A stretch of 64,000 bases of DNA, from contig NZ_OBEA01000006.1 of NCBI RefSeq assembly GCF_900215355.1, forward strand, positions 1 to 64,000, in the 5' to 3' direction. The DNA comes from Pseudooceanicola antarcticus (GTDB lineage Bacteria; Pseudomonadota; Alphaproteobacteria; Rhodobacterales; Rhodobacteraceae). The notes beneath the pieces are model-generated. The model ran no database searches. It was not told the DNA's origin and saw only the letters and a program-made list of their open reading frames with translations. The position numbers and the translations under genes were made by a program. Position 1 is the stretch's first letter. The number at the start of each line of letters is the position of its first letter. This document shows, one piece after another, positions 52,845 to 60,917 of the stretch.

Positions 52845-53864
52845 ATGACCTTCACCTCCAAGCTTACCGGCGCGCTGCTCGGCGCGGCCCTGGCCCTGGC
52901 GGCCGGGACCGCGGCCCAAGCGCAAAACCCGACCTTCTTCCGCATCGGCACCGGCGGCGCCGGCGGCACCTATTTCCCCATTGGTGGCACCATCGCCAAC
53001 GCCATCTCGGCCCCTCCCGGCTCGCGTCCCTGCGACGAGGGCGGCCAGTGCGGCGTGCCCGGCCTGATCGCCATCGCCCAATCCACCACCGCTTCGGTCT
53101 TCAACGCCGCCGCCGTGCAGAACGGTGAGCTCGAGGCCGGCATGGCCGCCGCAGACGTGGTGCGCGCCATGTACATGGGCACCGGCAAGTTCGAGGGCAA
53201 AGCGCATCCCAAGCTGCGCGTCATCGCCAACCTCTACCCCGAGGACCTGCACCTGGTGCTGCCCGAGGGCGCCTCGATCGACAGCCTTGCGGATCTCGAA
53301 GGCAAGCGCGTCGGCATCGCACAGGCCGGTTCCGGCACCCAGGTGGCCGTGCTGCAGATGCTCGAGAAGTGGGGCGTGACCCGCGACAACATGGACGAGG
53401 CAGAGCTCAACAACTCCCAGTCCGCCGAGCGCCTGGCCGATGGTCAGCTTGATGGCTACTTCTACGCCGCCGGCTGGCCCGTCGCCGCCATGGTCCAGCT
53501 GGCCTCGACCAAGGGCATGGAGCTGCACAGCTTCACCGAAGAGGACCTGGCCACCATCAACGAAGCCGTCCCCGCATATATCCCCTCGAAGATCCCGGCC
53601 AATGTCTATGAAGGCATCGACTACGACGTGCTGACCCCCGCCGTCTCGGCGCTGCTGGTCGTCTCCTCGGACCTGGATGAAGAACTGGTCTACGGCATCA
53701 CCAAGGCGATGTGGAACGCGAACAGCCGCAAGCTGCTGGACAATGGCCACGCCAAGGGCAAGCAGATCACCCTTGAGACCGCGCTTGACGGCCTGGAGGC
53801 GCTCGGTGTGCCGATGCACCCCGGTGCCGAGGCCTTCTACAAGGAAGCGGGGATGCTGGAGTAA
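52845..53864 (+). CDS. TAXI-family TRAP transporter substrate-binding protein
   Basis: 339 residues with a Sec signal (LTGALLGAALALAAGTAAQA) and the TAXI pattern FFRIGTGGAGGTYFPIGGTI at the N-terminus, QSTTASVFNAAAVQNGELEA, LRVIANLYPEDLHLVLPEGA, LADLEGKRVGIAQAGSGTQV and NNSQSAERLADGQLDGYFYA. A Cys pair (PCDEGGQCG) is present as in many TAXI proteins. It delivers substrate to the fused permease encoded next. Confidence 0.92.
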   Translation: MTFTSKLTGALLGAALALAAGTAAQAQNPTFFRIGTGGAGGTYFPIGGTIANAISAPPGSRPCDEGGQCGVPGLIAIAQSTTASVFNAAAVQNGELEAGMAAADVVRAMYMGTGKFEGKAHPKLRVIANLYPEDLHLVLPEGASIDSLADLEGKRVGIAQAGSGTQVAVLQMLEKWGVTRDNMDEAELNNSQSAERLADGQLDGYFYAAGWPVAAMVQLASTKGMELHSFTEEDLATINEAVPAYIPSKIPANVYEGIDYDVLTPAVSALLVVSSDLDEELVYGITKAMWNANSRKLLDNGHAKGKQITLETALDGLEALGVPMHPGAEAFYKEAGMLE

Positions 53865-53880
53865 TCCTCCCCCTTCTCCT

Positions 53881-53914
53881 GCCGGGCCGCATGCTCCCCC
53901 TTTCGCGGCCCGGC
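53881..53914 (+). promoter_or_regulatory. Strong hairpin after the TRAP binding-protein gene
   Basis: GCCGGGCCGC/GCGGCCCGGC, a 10-bp stem with a 14-base loop, 17 bases after the stop; a second weaker hairpin GGGGCCTG/CAGGCCCC lies at 53936-53961. No T run, so mRNA protection or partial termination is likely. Confidence 0.55.
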
Positions 53915-53984
53915 ACAAGAATGACCCCGAAGACCGGGGCCTGTCGCCACAGGCAGGCCCCTCACTATTTCAGGAGACGACCCG

Positions 53985-56192
53985 ATGCAGGCATCCGGCG
54001 ACACGCTGAGCGCGGAAGAGCTGCGCGAGATCGAACGCAAGTACGACGAGGGCGCCGCCACCCGCGCCGTCCCCCCCGCAATGGCCCTGGTGCTGAAGGT
54101 GGTGGCGCTGAGCTTCGCGGTCTACCACTTCCTCACCGCAGGCTTCGGCCTGCCGGCCGATCACTGGCACATGGGCTGGCACCTGGCCGGGCTCTTCATC
54201 CTGATCTACGCCTATTTCCCCATTTTCCACAGCAAGGGCGCCTATGACCTGAAGGTCAGCCGGTTCCGCGTCGGCAATGTGCCGATCCCCGACCTGGTGC
54301 TGATGGCGCTCGGCGTCGCGGCGGCGCTCTACCTGCCCTTCGCCTGGCGCGGGATCGCCTGGATGGGGGTCGAGGAACAGACCTTCCGCATGGGCAATCC
54401 CAACACCTGGGACATGGTCTTCGGCATCATCCTGATCGGCACCGTGCTGGACCTGGCGCGCCGCACCCTGGGCTGGATCCTGCCCGCCATCATCTGCGTC
54501 TTCATGGCCTATGCGCTGTTCGGGCCCGTTTTCCCCGGCCTGCTGCAACACCCCGGCGTGAAGTTCCGCACCTTCGTTTCCTCGATGTACTTCCCCTCGG
54601 AAGGCATCTTCGGCGTCACCCTCTGGGTCACCGCCACCATCGTCTTCCACTTCGTGCTCTTCGGCGTCGTGGCGCAGCGCACCGGCCTCGGCAAGCTCTT
54701 CATCGACAATGCGACGATCCTCGCCGGCCGCTATCGCGGGGGCCCGGCCAAGGTCTCGGTCGTGTCCTCGGCCTTCTTCGGCACGATCTCGGGCAGCTCG
54801 GTGGCCAACACCGTCTCAACCGGCGCGCTGACGATCCCCAACATGAAGCGCCTGGGCTATCCCGGTCACTTCGCGGGCGGGGTCGAGGCAGCCTCTTCCG
54901 CCGGGGGCCAGATCACCCCGCCGATCATGGGCGCTGCCGCCTTCATCATGGCCGAGTTCCTGGAGCTGCCCTACACCACCATCGTCATCGCGGCGATCTT
55001 CCCGGCGATGCTGCACTACCTCGGCGTCTTCACCGTGGTCCACCTGATGGCCCGCAAGCTGGGTCTCGAGGGCCTTCCCAAGGACGCCCTGCCCCGCCTC
55101 AAGGCGGTCTGGGCCGAGGGCTGGGCCAATCTCCTGCCGCTCGTCGGCATGCTGGCAGTGCTCTTCTCGGGATACACGCCCTACATGTCGGCCTTCTGCG
55201 GCATCTCGCTGGCACTGGTCGCGGGCATGGCGCGCTGGCGCAACCCGCTGACGCTGGTCTACCCGGCGGCCTTCCTGGGCTATGTGCTATGGAAATTCGC
55301 AGGCGGCGGCTTCGATCCGGTGATTGCCGCGCTGCTGAGCGCGGCCACCCTGCTGGCCTGCCTCAGCCCGCAGCCCCGCATCACCCTGCCCGAGATGTCG
55401 GAAACCCTTGAAACGGGAGTGAAATACGCCCTGGCCGTCGGCGCCGCCTCGGCCGCCGTCGGCATCGTCGTCGGTGTCATCAACACCACCGGCATCGGCT
55501 TCCGCCTGGGCTTCATGGTGACCTCGGGCGCCGCCACCATGGCCGAGAACCTGCATACGCTGATCTCCATCGGCGGATGGGAGCTGGCCTCGATCCCCGA
55601 TCTGACGCTCTTCCTGTCGCTGATCCTGATCGCGCTGGCCTGTATCCTGATGGGCGCGGGCATCCCGACCACGGCGCTTTACATCATGCTGGTCTCGGTC
55701 GCGCAGCCGGCGCTGGCGCAACTGGGCATCCCGCCGCTCGCCAGCCACCTCTTCGTGCTCTACTACGGCGTCGTGGCCGAGATCACGCCCCCGGTCTGCA
55801 CCTCGGCCTATGCGGCCTCGGCCATTGCCAACTCCAACCCCTTCCGCACCGGGGTCTCGGCCTTCACGCTGGGTCTGGGCAAGGTCGTGGCCCCGATGGC
55901 CTTCGTCTATGCGCCGGTGCTGCTCTTCACCGCCACCACCTTCGAGCCGCTGTTCTTCGCCTATGCCGCCGCCTCGGCCATCGCGGGCGTCTTCGCGCTG
56001 TCGGTCGCCGTGGTCGGCATGTGGAAGGTGGCGGTTCCGGTCTGGGGCCGGGTGCTGCTGGCCCTCGCCGGCCTCGTCTTCATCGCCCCGGACTGGAGCA
56101 CCGATCTCATCGCCGTTGCGATCTGCCTGCCGGTGGTCCTGCAGCAGTTTCTGGGCCTGCGCCGAGGCGCGGTCCAGGAGGCCGGAGCCTGA
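53985..56192 (+). CDS. TRAP transporter fused permease (4TM + 12TM)
   Basis: 735 residues with about 18 hydrophobic segments: the small (DctQ-like) part fused to the large DctM-like part, as always in TAXI systems. Conserved box VSSAFFGTISGSSVANTVST then GALTIPNMKRLGYPGHFAGG, VEAASSAGGQITPPIMGAAA, and near the end LASHLFVLYYGVVAEITPPV, the transport-core motifs. Uses ion gradients to move the substrate captured by the TAXI protein. Shine-Dalgarno AGGAGA precedes the start. Confidence 0.93.
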   Translation: MQASGDTLSAEELREIERKYDEGAATRAVPPAMALVLKVVALSFAVYHFLTAGFGLPADHWHMGWHLAGLFILIYAYFPIFHSKGAYDLKVSRFRVGNVPIPDLVLMALGVAAALYLPFAWRGIAWMGVEEQTFRMGNPNTWDMVFGIILIGTVLDLARRTLGWILPAIICVFMAYALFGPVFPGLLQHPGVKFRTFVSSMYFPSEGIFGVTLWVTATIVFHFVLFGVVAQRTGLGKLFIDNATILAGRYRGGPAKVSVVSSAFFGTISGSSVANTVSTGALTIPNMKRLGYPGHFAGGVEAASSAGGQITPPIMGAAAFIMAEFLELPYTTIVIAAIFPAMLHYLGVFTVVHLMARKLGLEGLPKDALPRLKAVWAEGWANLLPLVGMLAVLFSGYTPYMSAFCGISLALVAGMARWRNPLTLVYPAAFLGYVLWKFAGGGFDPVIAALLSAATLLACLSPQPRITLPEMSETLETGVKYALAVGAASAAVGIVVGVINTTGIGFRLGFMVTSGAATMAENLHTLISIGGWELASIPDLTLFLSLILIALACILMGAGIPTTALYIMLVSVAQPALAQLGIPPLASHLFVLYYGVVAEITPPVCTSAYAASAIANSNPFRTGVSAFTLGLGKVVAPMAFVYAPVLLFTATTFEPLFFAYAAASAIAGVFALSVAVVGMWKVAVPVWGRVLLALAGLVFIAPDWSTDLIAVAICLPVVLQQFLGLRRGAVQEAGA

Positions 56193-56195
56193 ACC

Positions 56196-57437
56196 ATGAA
56201 GCACGACATCCTGATCATCGGCGGCGGTATCGTCGGCATTTGCTGCGCCGTCTCGGCCCTGGCGCGGGGGCTCAAGGTCCACATGGTGGAGCCCGGAGAG
56301 CCCGGCCAGCAGACCTCGGCGGGGAACGCGGGCATCATCTCTCCCTGGTCCATCGCGCCGCAGGCCACGCCGGGCATCTGGAAGAAGATCCCCGGACTGC
56401 TGATGTCCCCGGCCCGGCCCCTCAGCATCCGGCCCGGTGTCTGGCCGCAGATGCTGGGCTGGGGCACGCGCTTCCTGGCCAATAGCGGCAACGCCCGGTT
56501 CCGCGCCCTGTCGCAGGCCATGGCACCGCTGAATGCCCCCTGCATTTCCCTTTTCCGTCAGCACCTTGCCGCTGCCGGAGAGAACAGCGACCTGGTCACC
56601 GACAGCTATTATGTCCATGTCTTCCGCGACGCCGCCAAGGCCAATCTGAAGGACCTGGAATACAGCGTGCGGCGCGAGGCCGGCGCGGATATCACGCTCA
56701 TCGGCCCGGCCGAGCTGAAGGCCCTCGAGCCCGCGCTCGGCCCAGGCTTCGAGGCCGCGATCGTGATCCGGGGACAGGCACGGGCGCGCTCTCCGGGACG
56801 GCTCGGCCAGGTGCTGGCGGGCCATGCCGAACGCGAGGGGATGCAACTGACCCGCGCCAGGGTGCAGGAGCTTCGGCGCCAGGAGACCGGATGGCGGGTC
56901 GAGACCGAGGCCGGTCCGATCGAGGCCGGGAACGTCGTGATGGCGGCCGGGGCCTGGTCGGGAGAGCTCCTGCGCGGCATCATCTCGAAGCTGCCGATGG
57001 TCTCGGAGCGGGGCTATCACGGGGAATTCCCCCAGGCCGGGCTGGAGCTCAATCACTCGGTAATGGATGTCGAGAACAAGGTGGTGGCCAGTTCGATGGA
57101 AACCGGGGTGAGAATCGCCGGCACCGCAGAGTTCGCCGCCATTGACGCCCGCCCCGATCCGAAACGCGAGGCGCTCTTCAAGGCGCAGGCGCGGGCGCTC
57201 TGCCCCGATATCGGGCTTGGCGACATGCGGCTGTGGATGGGGCGGAGGCCCTCGCTGCCCGACAGCCTGCCCGCGCTCGGCCCGGTCAGGGGCCAGCCCG
57301 GCCTCTACGCGGCCTTCGGACATTCGCACTATGGTCTGATGATGGCCCCGAAGACAGGCGAGATCATTGCCGATCTGCTGTCAGGGCGCGATCCGGGGCT
57401 GGATCTGGCGCCCTATGACCCGCTTCGCTTCAGTTGA
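56196..57437 (+). CDS. FAD-dependent oxidoreductase, DadA/DAO family
   Basis: 413 residues. FAD-binding GGGIVGICCAVSALARGLKV (residues about 9-28), second motif QTSAGNAGIISPWSIAP typical of DadA-type D-amino-acid dehydrogenases, and the C-terminal FAD box LYAAFGHSHYGLMMAPKTGE. Starts three bases after the permease stop, so it probably oxidises the compound the TRAP transporter imports; a D-amino acid or an N-methyl or cyclic amino acid is plausible. Confidence 0.88.
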   Translation: MKHDILIIGGGIVGICCAVSALARGLKVHMVEPGEPGQQTSAGNAGIISPWSIAPQATPGIWKKIPGLLMSPARPLSIRPGVWPQMLGWGTRFLANSGNARFRALSQAMAPLNAPCISLFRQHLAAAGENSDLVTDSYYVHVFRDAAKANLKDLEYSVRREAGADITLIGPAELKALEPALGPGFEAAIVIRGQARARSPGRLGQVLAGHAEREGMQLTRARVQELRRQETGWRVETEAGPIEAGNVVMAAGAWSGELLRGIISKLPMVSERGYHGEFPQAGLELNHSVMDVENKVVASSMETGVRIAGTAEFAAIDARPDPKREALFKAQARALCPDIGLGDMRLWMGRRPSLPDSLPALGPVRGQPGLYAAFGHSHYGLMMAPKTGEIIADLLSGRDPGLDLAPYDPLRFS

Positions 57438-57494
57438 AGCGGGGCGCGAGCCTGCCCCTTTCCGTGAGTGGAAACCTTTGATCCGGTGCGGATC

Positions 57495-57752
57495 TTATGC
57501 GGCGCAGGCGCTTGCGACGGTCTCGGCCTGAGCGTCGACCATGTGCTGCGGCAGGCGAGCGATGCCACCGCGACGGGCCAGGGCCTGGCGCAGGGAGTAG
57601 ACGCCGGACTGGTCCAGCACGCGACGTGCGGAGCGAGCGGAGCCCGAGGTCTGAGCGGGCGCTTCGGAGAGCTGCTGCATGGCCTCGTCGACGGCGGCGT
57701 TCAGCATGTCCAGGGTCACGGTACGGTTCCGGGTGGCTTTTGCTTTGCGCAT
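57495..57752 (-). CDS. Small conserved-looking protein of unknown function
   Basis: 85 residues from ATG 57752, with AGGAG upstream. Basic start (RKAKATRNRTVTLDMLNAAV), helical segment (DEAMQQLSEAPAQTSGSARS), then RVLDQSGVYSLRQALARRGG. No membrane segment. It stands alone, convergent with the DadA-like gene and divergent from the YqaA-like gene. I do not recognise it. Confidence 0.6.
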   Translation of the reverse strand: MRKAKATRNRTVTLDMLNAAVDEAMQQLSEAPAQTSGSARSARRVLDQSGVYSLRQALARRGGIARLPQHMVDAQAETVASACAA

Positions 57753-58063
57753 CTTCGTTGCTCCTGTTGTCGGCCCTTGGGCACTTGTGAGTGTCGGGCT
57801 GTCTGTGTCGCCCTGTTGACCTTGTTTTAGCACCAGTTGACGTGCCGGGCAGGGGCGCAACAGGAGAACAATGGGAAAGTTCGGACAGGTTCCTATCCCT
57901 TCGGATAGGTCGACCTGCCCCCATGGCGGCAAAGCCTTCCCGCCCGGCCGCGCCAGAGGCGGGGATTCCACCTGCGCAGCTTGACCACACCTTGGGTGCA
58001 TGGTCTCTGGGCGAGAGTCGCAGGACCCGCATTTAGCCGACAATCATTTCAAAGGATTCTCTC
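57753..58063. other. Divergent intergenic region with hairpin
   Basis: Contains CCTATCC-CTTC-GGATAGG inside outer arms CAGGT/ACCTG (57886-57917) and TTGACC/TTGACG boxes (near 57812 and 57837) that could be promoter parts. No gene seen. Confidence 0.4.
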
Positions 58064-58642
58064 GTGATCAGACGCCTTTATGACTGGACCATCCGCATGG
58101 CGGATCATCCTCATGCCCTTTGGGTTCTGGCGCTCGTGGCCTTCGCGGAATCCTCCTTCTTCCCCATCCCGCCGGATCTGCTGATGATTCCGATGATCAT
58201 CGCGCGCCCCTCGCGGGCCTTCACCATCGCCGCTGTCGCCATGGCGGCCTCGGTCGCAGGCGGCATGGCGGGCTATGCCATCGGCGCCTTCGCCTTCGAC
58301 GCCATCGGCCAGCCCATCCTCGAGAGCATGGGCAAGGGCCACGCTATGGAAGAGTTCAACCAGCGCTTCAACGATGCGGGCTTCTGGGCGGTGCTGGGGG
58401 CGGGCGTGACCCCCTTCCCCTACAAGGTGATCACCATCATGTCGGGCTGGACCGGCATGCCGCTGGCCACCTTCGTGGTCACCTCCATCGTCGCGCGCGG
58501 CCTGCGTTTCTACATCATCGCAATCCTGCTGTGGAAATTCGGCTCACCCGTTCGTGACTTCATCGAAAAGCGCCTTGGTCTTGTCTTCACTGTGTTTTTC
58601 GCCATTCTGCTCGCCGGTTTCCTGGTGGTGAGATATCTATGA
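58064..58642 (+). CDS. YqaA/DedA-family membrane protein
   Basis: 192 residues with about five membrane segments. SNARE-associated (DedA-type) features: VAFAESSFFPIPPDLLMIPM, a central amphipathic stretch, and GAGVTPFPYKVITIMSGWTG. Members act in membrane lipid or polyprenyl-phosphate handling. Its stop overlaps the DsbB start (ATGA), and the YqaA-DsbB pairing occurs in other alphaproteobacteria as far as I recall. Confidence 0.8.
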   Translation: MIRRLYDWTIRMADHPHALWVLALVAFAESSFFPIPPDLLMIPMIIARPSRAFTIAAVAMAASVAGGMAGYAIGAFAFDAIGQPILESMGKGHAMEEFNQRFNDAGFWAVLGAGVTPFPYKVITIMSGWTGMPLATFVVTSIVARGLRFYIIAILLWKFGSPVRDFIEKRLGLVFTVFFAILLAGFLVVRYL

Positions 58643-59097
58643 CCTTCCGACTGAAGACGGCCCTGGCCGGTGCCGGTTCCGCAGCGCTCCTGCTGGGCGC
58701 CCTGGGCTCTCAGTTCATCGGCGGGCTGGCGCCCTGCCACCTCTGCCTGCTGCAACGCTGGCCGCACCTGGCCGCGATCGTGATCGCCGGGGCGGCGGTG
58801 GCGACGGGGCAGCGCCTGCTGGCCCTGCTGGGCGCTCTGGCCGCCGCAGTGACCGCGGGCATCGGGATCTACCACACCGGCGTCGAGCGCGACATCTTCG
58901 AGGGCCCCACCTCCTGCACCTCCTCCAGCACAGGCTCGGTCAGTGCCGACCAGCTCTTCGACCAGATCATGGCCGCGCCGCTGATCCGCTGCGACGAGGT
59001 GGCCTTCGAGTTCCTGGGCCTCTCCATGGCGAGCTGGAACGCGGTGCTGTCGCTGGGACTGGTGGCGGTCTGGCTCTGGGCCTACCTGCGCGACTGA
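58639..59097 (+). CDS. dsbB: Disulfide bond formation protein B
   Basis: 152 residues, four membrane segments. First periplasmic loop has C33-H-L-C36 (APCHLCLLQRWPH, with the Arg used for quinone binding); the second loop has C93 (GPTSCTSS) and C118 (PLIRCDE), matching DsbB's two Cys pairs. Re-oxidises DsbA and passes electrons to quinone. Coupled to the YqaA-like gene. Confidence 0.9.
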   Translation: MTFRLKTALAGAGSAALLLGALGSQFIGGLAPCHLCLLQRWPHLAAIVIAGAAVATGQRLLALLGALAAAVTAGIGIYHTGVERDIFEGPTSCTSSSTGSVSADQLFDQIMAAPLIRCDEVAFEFLGLSMASWNAVLSLGLVAVWLWAYLRD

Positions 59098-59230
59098 TCA
59101 CCACCGCCTGACGGCAGGGGCGGAAGGGGGTTGGCACCCACCCTGACCCGAGGCGACGCTCCGCGACGGATTTTCTTGCCCGTCATTCCGCGACATGGAA
59201 AGCTTCGGTCAAACAACCGAGGGCGGGTCA

Positions 59231-60763
59231 GTGACCGAAGACAACAGCATTTTCGTGGGCGGCGCAGAGCTGCCGCAATGGCTCAACCTCAAGCGGGCGA
59301 ACCGGCACGGGCTGGTGGCGGGCGCCACGGGCACCGGCAAGACGGTAACCCTGCAGATCCTTTGCGAGGGCCTCTCGGCCCAGGGCGTGCCGGTCTTCGT
59401 GGCCGATGTGAAGGGCGACCTCTCGGGCCTCAGCCAGCCGGGCACCTCGAAGGATTTCCTGGAGAAGCGCGCCGCCACCATCGGCTTTGACGACTACGCC
59501 TACGAGGCCTGCCCGGTGATCTTCTGGGATGTCTTCGGGAAGCAGGGCCACCCGGTGCGCTCGACCATCTCGGAAATGGGCCCGACGCTGCTCGCCCGCC
59601 TGCTGGAGCTGAACGACACCCAGGAGGGCGTCCTGTTCGTCGCCTTCGAGGTGGCCGACGACCAGGGGCTGATGCTGCTGGATATTGACGACCTGCGCGC
59701 CATGCTGACCTACCTGGGCGAGAATGCCGCCGAGATCCGCAAGGAATACGGCAATGTCTCTGCGGCCTCCATTGGCGCCATCCAGCGCCGCCTGCTGAAG
59801 CTTCAGGCCGCGGGGGCCGAACAGTTCTTCGGAGAACCCGCCCTTGAGCTGGCCGATTTCATGCGCACCACCCGCGACGGGCGCGGCTACGTGAACATCC
59901 TTGCCGCTGATGACCTGATCCTGTCGCCCGGCGTCTACGGCACCGTGCTGCTCTGGCTGCTCTCCGAGCTCTTCGAGGAGCTGCCCGAGGTCGGCGACCC
60001 CGAGAAACCCCGGCTGGTCTTCTTCTTCGACGAGGCGCACCTGCTGTTCGACGATGCCCCCAAGGCGCTGCTGGAACGCTTGGGCCAGGTGGTGCGGCTG
60101 ATCCGCTCGAAGGGGGTGGGCGTCTACTTTGTCACCCAGAACCCGCAGGATGTGCCGGACGAGGTGCTGGGCCAGCTGGGCAACCGGGTGCAGCATGCGC
60201 TGCGCGCCTATACGCCGAGGGACGCCAAGGCCGTGCGCACCGCCGCCCAGACCTTCCGCCAGAACCCCGAGCTGGACACGGAAACCGTGATCACCGAGCT
60301 GGGCGTGGGCGAGGCGCTGACCTCTTTCCTCGATGCCAAGGGCGTGCCGGGGATCGTCCAGCGCACGCTGATCCGCCCGCCCTCTTCCCGGCTGGGTCCG
60401 GTGACCGAGGCCGAGCGGCGCGGGGTGATGAACATCAGCCCCGTCGCGGGCCAATACGACAAAGCCGTCGATCGCGACTCCGCCCATGAGATCCTGACCC
60501 GCCGGGCCGAGGAGATGGCGCGCAAGCGAGAAGAAGAAGAAGCCCGCGAGGCCGAGGAAAAGGAAGAGGCCGCCCGTGCCAAGCGCGAGGCCCGCGAGGC
60601 CAGAACCGCGCGCAGCTATTCCATGCCCCGCACCCGCCGTCGCCGCAGCTCGAACCGCCAGAGCATCGGCGAGGCCGCGGCCAAGTCCATCGTGCGCGCG
60701 GTCTCGACCCAGGTCGGCCGGGCCCTGGTGCGCGGTCTCCTGGGCAGCCTCAGCCGCCGCTAG
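59231..60763 (+). CDS. HerA/YjgR-like ATPase (DUF853)
   Basis: 510 residues from GTG 59231 (alternative ATG 59195). The YjgR-type N-terminus [20 protein letters not shown] holds Walker A (GATGTGKT); [20 protein letters not shown] is the strand after it; Walker B is [20 protein letters not shown]; arginine/sensor region [20 protein letters not shown]. The C-terminus has a Glu/Lys-Arg-rich coiled coil (about 430-475) and a basic helix. Start choice follows the family's short N-terminus. Function in cells is not settled; it is not linked to a NurA nuclease here. Confidence 0.88.
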   Translation: MTEDNSIFVGGAELPQWLNLKRANRHGLVAGATGTGKTVTLQILCEGLSAQGVPVFVADVKGDLSGLSQPGTSKDFLEKRAATIGFDDYAYEACPVIFWDVFGKQGHPVRSTISEMGPTLLARLLELNDTQEGVLFVAFEVADDQGLMLLDIDDLRAMLTYLGENAAEIRKEYGNVSAASIGAIQRRLLKLQAAGAEQFFGEPALELADFMRTTRDGRGYVNILAADDLILSPGVYGTVLLWLLSELFEELPEVGDPEKPRLVFFFDEAHLLFDDAPKALLERLGQVVRLIRSKGVGVYFVTQNPQDVPDEVLGQLGNRVQHALRAYTPRDAKAVRTAAQTFRQNPELDTETVITELGVGEALTSFLDAKGVPGIVQRTLIRPPSSRLGPVTEAERRGVMNISPVAGQYDKAVDRDSAHEILTRRAEEMARKREEEEAREAEEKEEAARAKREAREARTARSYSMPRTRRRRSSNRQSIGEAAAKSIVRAVSTQVGRALVRGLLGSLSRR

Positions 60764-60772
60764 ACAGAAAAA

Positions 60773-60794
60773 GAGGGAGGGTTTCCCCTCCCTC
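60773..60794 (-). terminator. Rho-independent terminator of nrdJ
   Basis: GAGGGAGG-N6-CCTCCCTC followed on the leftward strand by TTTTTCTGTC; 124 bases beyond the nrdJ stop and 10 bases beyond the YjgR-like stop, so it may serve both converging genes. Confidence 0.75.
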
Positions 60795-60917
60795 AGTCTG
60801 TTCAGCCGGGCTCTCTCTGCTGACTGCTCTCGATATCTGCCTGCCCCGGCTGCCGTGCCATCCCGACACGTCCCTCGGGCGGGGCCCTGAGGCCCCTGCC
60901 CCTGTCACTGTCCAAGA

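Noticed and set aside
55287-57329. A 680-codon leftward frame over the TRAP permease and oxidoreductase
   Set aside because: Composition is His/Gly/Arg-rich with no motif; the + strand genes are certain.
59195-59230. ATG 59195 as start of the YjgR-like protein
   Set aside because: No ribosome site before it and family members have short N-termini; GTG 59231 fits better, though not proven.
60764-60917. Cobalamin riboswitch near nrdJ
   Set aside because: This is the 3' side of nrdJ; only a terminator is visible, and a riboswitch would be beyond the right edge.
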